Positions 1-7,719 of a stretch of 64,000 bases of DNA are shown one piece after another. A program made the translations under genes and the position numbers. The stretch's first letter is position 1. Every line of letters starts with the position of its first letter. The notes under the pieces were generated by a model, which did not search any database, was not told the DNA's origin, and saw nothing but the letters and a program-made list of their open reading frames with translations. Source of the DNA: Helicobacter sp. 'house sparrow 1' (GTDB lineage Bacteria; Campylobacterota; Campylobacteria; Campylobacterales; Helicobacteraceae); assembly GCF_900199585.1 (NCBI RefSeq), contig NZ_FZQY01000008.1, positions 124,001-188,000 of the forward strand, in the 5' to 3' direction.

Positions 1-461
1 CTGCACTCTTCTGTAGCACTTAAAAATATTTCTTTATCTCTAATCCTTCCTAAAACCACCATAGATGCCACAAAAGATGCTGGAGAACTTGTAAGATTTT
101 TTTGTTTCATTCTCTCAATTAATGCCAGATTGTTTTCTGCATCACTTGAGTTTGAATCAATCCCCTTAAGCCAATTAGCATATCTTGCACTATAAATATT
201 TGGCTCATCATCCAACTTAGATACGCACAAGCCACTATCATCACTTAAAACTAAAATATTTGATGCACAACCCAATGCCTTATAAACTGCTTTTGCCTTT
301 ATAATTGCATTCTCCAAAAAACTCTGACCATCTTCTTTTATATCAAGACTCAACCCTGCTTTTTGCATTGAAATAATTCTAAAATCCTTGAAAATTTCTT
401 GAATTTCTTGAATTTTTCCTTGGTTTGAACTTGCTACAATAATTTCTACTTTATCCTGCAA
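1..461 (-). CDS. rdgB: Non-canonical purine NTP pyrophosphatase (RdgB/HAM1), partial
   Basis: The reverse strand encodes the N-terminal 153 residues of a HAM1/RdgB protein, cut by the window edge. Visible family motifs are the opening IIVASSNQGKIQEIQ (phosphate-binding loop with SSNxGK), the ENAIIKAKA segment and the LSDDSGLCV motif with the metal-binding acidic residues. The enzyme hydrolyses ITP, dITP and XTP to monophosphates so that deaminated purines are not incorporated into nucleic acid. The likely start is a TTG at 461-459, preceded by GAGGG about five bases upstream; no ATG is available in this frame. It is divergent from the MFS gene that follows. The identification is secure; only the TTG start is inferred. 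Confidence 0.9.
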   Translation of the reverse strand, partial: MQDKVEIIVASSNQGKIQEIQEIFKDFRIISMQKAGLSLDIKEDGQSFLENAIIKAKAVYKALGCASNILVLSDDSGLCVSKLDDEPNIYSARYANWLKGIDSNSSDAENNLALIERMKQKNLTSSPASFVASMVVLGRIRDKEIFLSATEEC

Positions 462-576
462 TTTTTCCCTCAATACACATATTTTTTAATACCAAAGATT
501 GGATTTGTGAAGCTATAATCATAACTCAAAAATTATAACTTACAAATTAGAATTTCTTAAAACCAAAGGTTGAGAT

Positions 577-1899
577 ATGATGAAACAAATTCTTCCATTA
601 ACAGGCATTGTCGCCTTAAGATTCTTAGGTCTTTTTATTGTTTTACCTATTATTGCACTCTATGCAAATAGTTTTCACAATACCTCTGCTTTTATGATAG
701 GTCTTGTTGTAGGTGGAGCTTATCTTACACAACTTATTTTTCAAACCCCATTTGGAATCTTAAGTGATAAATTCAATCGAAAATATGTTGTTTTGATTGG
801 GTTGATAATCTTTTTTATTGGGTCCATGATTTGTGCATTTGCAGATAGTATTGAGTTACTTGTTATTGGAAGACTTATTCAAGGAACTGGAGCAATTGGC
901 GGTGTAGTGAGTGCTCAAGTTGCTGATATGGTAAAAGAAGAACAAAGAACCAAGGCAATGGCCATTATGGGTGGTGGTATCTTTGCAAGTTTTACCCTTG
1001 CAATGGTAATTGGTCCTATCATTGGAGGAAGTATTGGAGCTAGATGGCTATTTTTACTTACAGCACTTCTTACCCTCTTATCAATCTTTATTCTCTATTT
1101 CTTTGTTCCAAATTCTCCAAAGTTAAGCTATTCTTTTCAAAATACCCAAAAAGCATCTAGAGATTTTTTAGACAAGAACCTTTGGATAATGAATCTAAGT
1201 TCTTTCTTTGAAAAGATGCTAATGTCTTTGATTTTTGTAATTATTCCTCTTGCTTTAGTTGAGCATTTTTATTTTGATAAAGAAGCCTTATGGAAAATTT
1301 ATGTTCCCAGTGCCATACTTGGAATCTTTGCAATGGCTCCTGCAAGCATTTTGGCAGAAAAATACAACAAACCAAAACTTGTTTTATTAATAGGTATTTT
1401 TTGTTTTTTAGTTGCCTACACTTTTATTGCACTTGCAGATTCTAATCAAGTCCTATGGTTTTTTATTTTGGGTGTTTTTTTATTTTTTATTGGTTTTGCA
1501 ATGCTTGAACCCATTATGCAATCTCTAGCAAGTAAATATGCAAAAGCTTATTTTAGAGGAACTGCTCTAGGAAACTTCACAACCGCATCTTATATAGGTT
1601 CTTTTATAGGTGGTATGTTTGGAGCCTTGCTATATCATCACTTTGGATTGAATATTTTAGCTATAGGCACTACAATTTTATGTATTTTTTGGCTTTTTAT
1701 CATCTTATTTCTTGACAATCCACAAAAACAAAAAAATATTTATTTAACCCTGCAAAATGGTTTGAGAGAGAAAATTGATTTTATTCAAAAAATCTTTGGT
1801 GTGATTGAATGTTATGTCAATGAGAATGAAAAAGTGCTGATTATCAAGTATAATAGCGCGCTTACAAATGAACAGCAAATTCTTGAAAAAATCCAGTAA
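577..1899 (+). CDS. YajR-like MFS efflux transporter with C-terminal ferredoxin-like domain
   Basis: A 440-residue inner-membrane transporter of the major facilitator superfamily with about twelve hydrophobic segments. MFS motif A is visible as GILSDKFNRK (residues 60-69) between helices 2 and 3, and the GxxxGPxxGG-type motif C as MVIGPIIGGSIG, typical of drug/H+ antiporters. After the last helix a soluble tail of about 55 residues (from roughly residue 385) has the pattern of a small beta-alpha-beta domain like the YAM domain of E. coli YajR. SD-like AAAGG lies seven bases before the ATG; a TATAAT lies at 514-519. It is followed closely by the ttcA-like gene and a MATE exporter, a group also seen in H. 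pylori. The substrate is unknown. Confidence 0.85.
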   Translation: MMKQILPLTGIVALRFLGLFIVLPIIALYANSFHNTSAFMIGLVVGGAYLTQLIFQTPFGILSDKFNRKYVVLIGLIIFFIGSMICAFADSIELLVIGRLIQGTGAIGGVVSAQVADMVKEEQRTKAMAIMGGGIFASFTLAMVIGPIIGGSIGARWLFLLTALLTLLSIFILYFFVPNSPKLSYSFQNTQKASRDFLDKNLWIMNLSSFFEKMLMSLIFVIIPLALVEHFYFDKEALWKIYVPSAILGIFAMAPASILAEKYNKPKLVLLIGIFCFLVAYTFIALADSNQVLWFFILGVFLFFIGFAMLEPIMQSLASKYAKAYFRGTALGNFTTASYIGSFIGGMFGALLYHHFGLNILAIGTTILCIFWLFIILFLDNPQKQKNIYLTLQNGLREKIDFIQKIFGVIECYVNENEKVLIIKYNSALTNEQQILEKIQ

Positions 1900-1917
1900 T
1901 TTAGCAAGGAATATTTG

Positions 1918-2682
1918 ATGGAAAAATATCAGATTAGTAAAAAAATTTTAAGCACTGTTGGAAAAACAAATGCACAATACAATCTAATAGAAGAAGGCGA
2001 TAAAGTTTTACTTGGATTAAGTGGAGGTAAGGATTCCATTCTTCTTGCGTGTATTTTAGAAAGAATGCAAAGACATGCACCTTTTAAGTTTGAGTTTAAA
2101 GCTATCACAATTCATTATGGCCTAGGTGAAGATTTTACCTACCTCACAGAAATTTGCAAAAGACAGGGAATTCCCCATGAAATTTACTACACAACTATTG
2201 CAGATACAATTAAATCAAAGCGTAGAGAAGGAAGTTCTTATTGTAGCTTTTGTTCGCGTATGCGAAGAGGGTCTTTATATTCCAAGGCCTTAGAAATGGG
2301 TTATAACAAGGTTGCAATTGCACATCATCTTGATGATGCAGCAGAGAGTTTTTTTATGAATCTCACCTATAATGGCGCACTAAGAAGTATGCCTCCTATT
2401 TATAGAGCCGAAAATGGATTGCAGGTTATCAGACCTCTTATACACATACGAGAGCGCCAAAGTATTGATTTTGTAACCTCTCAAAATATTCAAACTGCTC
2501 CTGATTGCAATTGTCCTGCCAAGCAACCAGATTCTGATAAGCCACCTATTGCAAGACTTGCTACAAAACACTTTTTACAAAGTCTTGAAAAAGACAATCC
2601 AGAATTTTTTAAGTCCTTAAAAAATGCTTTCTCAAATTTGCACGCAAATACTTTTAGCGATCTTAATTTTTTAGATAAATAA
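1918..2682 (+). CDS. ttcA: TtcA-like tRNA 2-thiocytidine biosynthesis protein (PP-loop ATPase)
   Basis: A 254-residue cytosolic N-type ATP pyrophosphatase. The PP-loop SGGKDS is at residues 35-40, HHLDD at 136-140, a CxxC pair at C109/C112, and further cysteines at C197/C199 in DCNCP, which is the layout of TtcA where cysteines hold an Fe-S cluster. TtcA thiolates cytidine 32 in certain tRNAs. I prefer the ATG at 1918 over the TTG one codon earlier because AAGGA at 1906-1910 is then seven bases away. It sits 18 bp behind the MFS gene and 18 bp before the MATE gene, so all three are probably co-transcribed. Exact tRNA target is inferred from family. Confidence 0.85.
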   Translation: MEKYQISKKILSTVGKTNAQYNLIEEGDKVLLGLSGGKDSILLACILERMQRHAPFKFEFKAITIHYGLGEDFTYLTEICKRQGIPHEIYYTTIADTIKSKRREGSSYCSFCSRMRRGSLYSKALEMGYNKVAIAHHLDDAAESFFMNLTYNGALRSMPPIYRAENGLQVIRPLIHIRERQSIDFVTSQNIQTAPDCNCPAKQPDSDKPPIARLATKHFLQSLEKDNPEFFKSLKNAFSNLHANTFSDLNFLDK

Positions 2683-2700
2683 GCTTTTAGGAGGATTTAA

Positions 2701-4014
2701 TTGGGAAAAAATCTTTCTTTGAGAAAACTTTCCATCCCTATTTTCTTTGAGATTTTTTTACATTATGCATCTTTGGTAATCAATACTTATATGGTCGCAA
2801 GACATTCTAATTATCTTGTTGGATCTATGGGTGTTGGAAACCAAATCTTTGATTTATTTATTACACTATTTAGTTTTTTGTCTGTGGGCTGTAGTATTGT
2901 GATTGCTCAAGCTATTGGAGCAAAAAATAAAACTCTTGCAAGTAAAGCTTTGCATCAAAGCCTAGGGGTTAATATTCTTATTGGACTTTTTAGCGGATGG
3001 ATTATTTTTGTTCTTGCAAAGCCTTTACTTATTCTTTTAAATACCTCTAATGATCTATTGCAAAATGCCTCACAATACCTTAAGATGTTAGCAATCTGCC
3101 TTTGCTTAGAATCTATTAGTATTATTCTAGCCTCCATTTTAAGAGTTTACAATCTGGCATATTTTGTGATGCTTGCTTCAGCTTTGATGAATATTGTTAT
3201 GATTATTACTAATTATTATGTGCTCTATCATACAAATTTGGAACTTTTAGGAATTGGTATTAGCACGATATTTAGCAGACTATTTTTAATCATACTTTTA
3301 GCCCTTATTTTTTATCTTTACTTAAAAATTAAAATTTCTTTTAAAGAAATCTTTCAATTTCAAAAAGATGTTTTAAAAAAAATATTACACATTGGATCTT
3401 TTAGCGCTGGGGAAAATCTCCTTTGGATTGTCCAATATACTATCGCTTTTTCCTTTGTCAATCAACTTGGAGCCATCCAAACAAGCGTGCAAACTATTTA
3501 TTTTCAAATCTCACTTTTAATCATGCTAATAGGACAGGCTATCAGTATGGGAAATGAAATTATTGTTGGAAAGCTTGTTGGTGCTAGATATTTTAATACA
3601 GCTTATAGACACACATGGTTTGCTCTTTATATCAGTATTCTTGCCTCATTTTTTGTAGCTCTTTTAAATTATTTAATGAAAGATTATAGTATGCAAAAAC
3701 TAGATCTTTTAGATTCTGTAAAAACTATAATGCTTCCTCTCTTTACACTATCTTTAATCTTAGAAGTTGGAAGAACATTTAATATTGTAATGGTTAATGC
3801 CTTGCGTGCAAGTGGGGATGCAAAATTTCCTTTTTTCACTGGATGCATCTTTATGTTTGGATTATCTCTGCCTCTAGGTTATATCTTATGCTTTTATTTT
3901 AATCTAGGAATTATTGGAATCTGGATAGGTTTTTGTGCAGATGAATGGATAAGAGGTCTTGTAAATGCCTACAGATGGAAAAGCAGAAAATGGAAAAACA
4001 AGGCTTTAGTTTAA
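2701..4014 (+). CDS. MATE family efflux transporter
   Basis: A 437-residue inner-membrane protein with about twelve hydrophobic helices arranged as two halves, fitting the MATE/NorM family that exports cationic drugs against Na+ or H+. Family-like features are the N-terminal IPIFFEIFLHYASLVINTYMV segment, the helix-2 region VGSMGVGNQIF and the second-half segment FPFFTGCIFMFGLSLPLGY. The start is a TTG at 2701 supported by a strong AGGAGG six bases upstream; no ATG near the N-terminus fits as well. It ends inside the left arm of a hairpin terminator. Substrate unknown; annotation by family only. Confidence 0.88.
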   Translation: MGKNLSLRKLSIPIFFEIFLHYASLVINTYMVARHSNYLVGSMGVGNQIFDLFITLFSFLSVGCSIVIAQAIGAKNKTLASKALHQSLGVNILIGLFSGWIIFVLAKPLLILLNTSNDLLQNASQYLKMLAICLCLESISIILASILRVYNLAYFVMLASALMNIVMIITNYYVLYHTNLELLGIGISTIFSRLFLIILLALIFYLYLKIKISFKEIFQFQKDVLKKILHIGSFSAGENLLWIVQYTIAFSFVNQLGAIQTSVQTIYFQISLLIMLIGQAISMGNEIIVGKLVGARYFNTAYRHTWFALYISILASFFVALLNYLMKDYSMQKLDLLDSVKTIMLPLFTLSLILEVGRTFNIVMVNALRASGDAKFPFFTGCIFMFGLSLPLGYILCFYFNLGIIGIWIGFCADEWIRGLVNAYRWKSRKWKNKALV

Positions 4015-4030
4015 GCCTTGTTTGATAAAA
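3997..4030 (+). terminator. Hairpin terminator after MATE gene
   Basis: A ten-base-pair stem AACAAGGCTT / AAGCCTTGTT (3997-4006 and 4013-4022) with a six-base loop overlaps the MATE stop codon. The downstream T content is modest on the plus strand (TTTGAT then A-rich), so termination strength is uncertain. Confidence 0.6.
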
Positions 4031-4125
4031 AAATAAACTTCAATGATTGATCCATAAAGTTAAAATCTTACATCTAATTATCTTTTTTTGTCTTATGAAA
4101 ATATTTCTGATTTAGATTTTTTTTG

Positions 4126-4170
4126 TGCTAGAATTCCGCTCTAATAAAATTAAGAATAAAAATCATTTTC
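4126..4170 (+). promoter_or_regulatory. Candidate promoter and Fur box before TonB receptor
   Basis: An extended -10 element TGC-TAGAAT lies at 4126-4134. Downstream, positions 4152-4170 match 14 of 19 bases of the classical Fur box consensus, best in the right half (AATCATTTTC against AATCATTATC). A Fur site would fit the following receptor and PepSY genes, which look like iron-uptake functions. In such AT-rich DNA this score can arise by chance, so this is a candidate only. Confidence 0.4.
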
Positions 4171-4267
4171 TATATTCCATACCTTAATATTTTTATGTTT
4201 AGTAGATCGTTTTTATAGGCTAGTGATCTTATTAAATAGAATTCTTCAAGAGAAAGGAGGTTTTTAT

Positions 4268-6310
4268 ATGGATATTGAAAAATTAACAACAAAATCTTTA
4301 AGATTAAGTTTTGTATGTGTAGCATTGCTTAGTTTCTATAATTTAAAAGCGCAAGAGACTAAGCAGGAAGAAAATAATGATGCAACTTTCAATCTCACAA
4401 CAATTAGCACAACAGCAGCAAAAACACAAAGAGAGATTTTTTATACACCTGATAATATTGCATCCATAAGCGGAGAGAGTCTTCAAAATCTCAATATAAC
4501 AAACTCAAAAAATTTACAAAATGTATTTTCAGGGCTCTATATAGGAGATTCTGGAGGAAGTGCTTATCCACAAATCACTCTAAGAGGTTTTCATTCTGGA
4601 TATTATTATAACTCAAGCGTGAGACTTTATATAGATGGAGTGCCTCAAGATATATTTTTCTTAAATCAAGAATTGCTAGATGTGGAATCTGTAGAATTAT
4701 TCAAAGGATATGCTGGGACTCTTTATGGACAAAATGCACAAGCTGGAATCCTTTCTATTATTTCCAATACTATCTCAGATCAAACAAAAGTAAAAGGAGA
4801 AATTAACTTTGGAAATTTAAATAGAGGCATAAGTGCAACAGCCAGTGGCGCTATCATTCCGCATAAACTTTATACAAAAATTAGTTTTAAACATCAAGAA
4901 TTTTTGGGACAAATCAAAGATTCCTCTACAGGAAAACTTGCTGATACAACAGAAAGCAATCTTGGTAGATTTTCTCTAATCTATAATGAAGAATTATGGA
5001 ATCTTGGGTTTGACTACTATATTGATAAAAGCAAGTTTAGGGATATTTTTTATCTTACTGATAATGAAATAAATAGTCTTGAACATGATTTTGGAAGCTC
5101 TGGAATTCCCCTTATTGATAGAACTGTGCAAACCTACGCCCTAAGAGGAGGTTTTGATACAGAGAGATTTTCATTATCTAATGTTTTTAGTGTTCAAGAT
5201 AGGACTATGCCAATCACCTCCTTTGGATCTACTTGGCAAGAAGATAATCAAACCTTTAATAATGAATTAAAATTTACACAAACTTATAGCAACAACTCTA
5301 CTTCACTCTATGGTTTCTTTGTTTCTTATAGTAATTTTAAACATCAATTCTTAAGGGACAACACAAGAGAGGGTGATACCAATAAGCTACAAAGCCTGCA
5401 TCTTGCATTATTTAGCGATCATCATATTCTTTTAAAACATAATTTTGATATCAATATAGGCTTAAGATACCAATATGACAGGAGTTTGATTAATTACAAT
5501 AAAGGCACAAATGCCACAAGTACTATCAATAGTTTTGATTCAAGATTTGATTCGCATAATCTTGCAGGAAGAATTGCAGCATCCTACACACTCTTTGGGA
5601 ATCACAAGTTCTATACTCAAGTTTCAAGAGGTTTTAAAGAAGGAGGTTTCCCTGGTGCCATCTTTTACCAAGGTTATGAAAATGCCTTTAAACCTGAAAC
5701 AAATTATATGGCAGAAATTGGCTATAAGGGATTTTTCTTAGGTGATAAGATTTACATTAATGCAGATTATTATTTTGGCTATACAAAAAATAGGCAAGAA
5801 AATATCTTAATTGATGCAAATGCAAACAACTATATTGTGGGCAATGTTGGCAATATGCTAACACATGGATTTGAGTTTGAGGGCAAATATCAGTTTTTAA
5901 AAGAAAGTTTTATTATGCTAAATTTTGCCTATATCAATGCAAAATATCACAATGCAATCAATCCATACACAGGTGCAAAACTAGAATCTAATGTATTTTT
6001 TGTTCCAAGCTTTAATATCAATGCCTCACTGGATACTATTATATGGGGGAATAATGTCATTAAAATCTTCTTTAATACAGGTATTTCTTATAAAAGCACT
6101 ATCTTACTTAGTAGTGATTTTAAACAAAAACCCTATACACTTTGGGATCTAGGTTTGCGTGCAGAATACAAAAGTCTCTCCCTGGCATTTCAAGTAAATA
6201 ATGTATTAAATACAATCTATGATACTTATGGGTATGTGGTAGGAGATACAAAATACCACCAGATTGGCAGAACAAGAAGTTTTAATATTATCTTGAGTGC
6301 AAAATTTTAA
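4268..6310 (+). CDS. TonB-dependent outer-membrane receptor (FyuA/siderophore-receptor type)
   Basis: A 680-residue outer-membrane receptor. The first 28 residues form a signal peptide ending LKA before QET. The plug domain follows (roughly residues 40-165), with recognisable ITLRGFHSG, VRLYIDGVPQ and VELFKGYAGTLYGQNAQAG segments, then a 22-strand barrel ending in aromatic SAKF. The plug wording resembles pesticin/yersiniabactin receptor FyuA more than haem or FecA receptors. The start at 4268 is chosen over in-frame codons 45 bases upstream because AAAGGAGG lies eight bases before it. It is followed 15 bp later by a PepSY membrane protein, a common partner in ferric-siderophore uptake. The ligand is not known from sequence. 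Confidence 0.87.
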   Translation: MDIEKLTTKSLRLSFVCVALLSFYNLKAQETKQEENNDATFNLTTISTTAAKTQREIFYTPDNIASISGESLQNLNITNSKNLQNVFSGLYIGDSGGSAYPQITLRGFHSGYYYNSSVRLYIDGVPQDIFFLNQELLDVESVELFKGYAGTLYGQNAQAGILSIISNTISDQTKVKGEINFGNLNRGISATASGAIIPHKLYTKISFKHQEFLGQIKDSSTGKLADTTESNLGRFSLIYNEELWNLGFDYYIDKSKFRDIFYLTDNEINSLEHDFGSSGIPLIDRTVQTYALRGGFDTERFSLSNVFSVQDRTMPITSFGSTWQEDNQTFNNELKFTQTYSNNSTSLYGFFVSYSNFKHQFLRDNTREGDTNKLQSLHLALFSDHHILLKHNFDINIGLRYQYDRSLINYNKGTNATSTINSFDSRFDSHNLAGRIAASYTLFGNHKFYTQVSRGFKEGGFPGAIFYQGYENAFKPETNYMAEIGYKGFFLGDKIYINADYYFGYTKNRQENILIDANANNYIVGNVGNMLTHGFEFEGKYQFLKESFIMLNFAYINAKYHNAINPYTGAKLESNVFFVPSFNINASLDTIIWGNNVIKIFFNTGISYKSTILLSSDFKQKPYTLWDLGLRAEYKSLSLAFQVNNVLNTIYDTYGYVVGDTKYHQIGRTRSFNIILSAKF

Positions 6311-6325
6311 TTTAAGGTAGAAGAA

Positions 6326-6937
6326 ATGAAGAAAAAAAGTATCTTAAAAAGCTTAAAAAGTAAATTTCTAAAATGGCATTTATATATTAGCCTATTCTTT
6401 ATACCTATGGCAATTTTTTATAAAGTTACTGGAATTGTTGGCATCTTTGGATACTTTGGACAACAAGATTCTAAGGTTATTGAGTTTAATCAATCCCAAC
6501 TAGAATTTTTTAAAGATTTTAAAGCAAATGAAACCAAAAGCACTAAAGAGGAGCTAAATCTAGCAAGAAATAAAATTTTAGAATTCTTGGTGTCTAATCA
6601 CATTGAACTCCCTTATACTAATGAAATCAATGATTCTTGGGACAATAAAAGGTATGTTCTAGGAGGGATTGCAAAATATGTAGAAATTGACAAAAACAAC
6701 CCCCATTCGCTTATCCTTTACAAAAGAGATTTACTATCCAACCTTATGACCTTGCATTTTGCCAGAGGGGGAATACTTTTTAATATTCTTGCCTTTTGTT
6801 TTGTAATCTTTTTGTTTATTACTTATGTAACAGGACTTTTAATTTGCAATTTTTCAAAACATAGATATAAGTATGGGGGTGTTATTCTCATAGGATTTAT
6901 AATCACTCTAGTTAGTGGTATTGTTTCTGCAATCTAG
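6326..6937 (+). CDS. PepSY-associated membrane protein, probable iron-uptake partner
   Basis: A 203-residue inner-membrane protein with an N-terminal KWHLYISLFFIPMAIFYKVTGI segment split by basic and aromatic residues, typical of PepSY_TM (PiuB-like) proteins, a soluble periplasmic stretch of about 90 residues, then LHFARGG followed by two more helices. Such proteins accompany TonB receptors and are thought to reduce or release iron from siderophores, sometimes with haem bound by conserved histidines (here H18 and the LH before FARGG). It lies 15 bp after the receptor with AAGGTAGAAG as ribosome-binding site, so is co-transcribed. It is shorter than four-helix PepSY_TM proteins. Function is inferred from context. 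Confidence 0.7.
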   Translation: MKKKSILKSLKSKFLKWHLYISLFFIPMAIFYKVTGIVGIFGYFGQQDSKVIEFNQSQLEFFKDFKANETKSTKEELNLARNKILEFLVSNHIELPYTNEINDSWDNKRYVLGGIAKYVEIDKNNPHSLILYKRDLLSNLMTLHFARGGILFNILAFCFVIFLFITYVTGLLICNFSKHRYKYGGVILIGFIITLVSGIVSAI

Positions 6938-6982
6938 TTTTTAAAAAAGATTGAACTTTTTTAAAAACTCTAATAACCAGAT

Positions 6983-7017
6983 CACTAAGATTTTAAATCT
7001 TAGTGCTTAATTTTTTA
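6983..7017. terminator. Bidirectional terminator between PepSY and nrdG genes
   Basis: A perfect ten-base-pair stem CACTAAGATT / AATCTTAGTG with a three-base loop (6983-7005) is followed by CTTAATTTTTT on the plus strand. It lies between two convergent genes. Confidence 0.75.
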
Positions 7018-7050
7018 ATCTCTTAATAGTTTTACCAAAAAAAGTTTTTC

Positions 7051-7716
7051 TTATTTCCCGCGATACACAATCCCCTCAAGATTTTTTATTTCCTCATTAT
7101 TACTCAATCCAACATTACCCAAGCTCCCCTTATCTCCCACAAAACCTTGAACAAAATATTCACCCCTATAACCATTTTCCCTTAGCCAATCTCTCATAAA
7201 AATAAGATCCTCTTTTGTTAAAAAATCAGAATGAAAGGTACTTCTTACTTCATATTCTATATGAGAATCTCTAAGTAGTTCAAAGCAAGCTTTAAAATCT
7301 TTATAGTATTCCTTTAGGCAAAGTTTTTGCATCTTATAAGCAGGAGCTTTAAAATCCAATGCTACATACTCAAGAAGTTTTTTTTCTAATAATTCTTGCA
7401 AAACTTTGGGATTACTTGCATTTGTATCTACTTTGATACAAAATCCCATTGACTTAATCTCTTGGATAAACCCTATAAGTTTATCTCCCCATATACTGCA
7501 CTCACCCCCACTACACACAACTCCATCTAAAAGTCCTATGCGACTTTCTAAAAATTTTATAATCCTCTCTTTTGGCAAAAACTTTTGAGGATAGATCAGT
7601 TCATAGTTATAACAATATGCACATCTTAAATTACATCCTCCAAACCATAATATCGCAGATAGTTTTTTTGGAAAATCTATAAGGCTAAAGGGGGTAAGAG
7701 AAACAACCAAAACCAA
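7051..7716 (-). CDS. nrdG: Anaerobic ribonucleotide reductase activating protein (radical SAM)
   Basis: A 221-residue radical-SAM activase. The CxxxCxxC motif that binds the 4Fe-4S cluster is C28, C32, C35 within GGCNLRCAYCYN, followed by a GGE-type motif SGGECSIWG. It cleaves S-adenosylmethionine to put a glycyl radical on NrdD. It starts three bases after the nrdD stop. No ATG is available; TTG at 7716 gives the longest product, but the SD sequence AAGTAAGG is only one base away from it, so the TTG two codons later (7710, spacing seven) may be the true start. The protein is of the longer subtype annotated as NrdG-like, about 65 residues longer than E. coli NrdG. Confidence 0.85.
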   Translation of the reverse strand: MVLVVSLTPFSLIDFPKKLSAILWFGGCNLRCAYCYNYELIYPQKFLPKERIIKFLESRIGLLDGVVCSGGECSIWGDKLIGFIQEIKSMGFCIKVDTNASNPKVLQELLEKKLLEYVALDFKAPAYKMQKLCLKEYYKDFKACFELLRDSHIEYEVRSTFHSDFLTKEDLIFMRDWLRENGYRGEYFVQGFVGDKGSLGNVGLSNNEEIKNLEGIVYRGK

Positions 7717-7719
7717 ACC

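Noticed and set aside
490-575. Direct repeat ACCAAAG-R-TTG around the first MFS promoter (491-501 and 562-572)
   Set aside because: The second copy coincides with the ribosome-binding region AAAGG, and two imperfect 11-mers are weak evidence for an operator.
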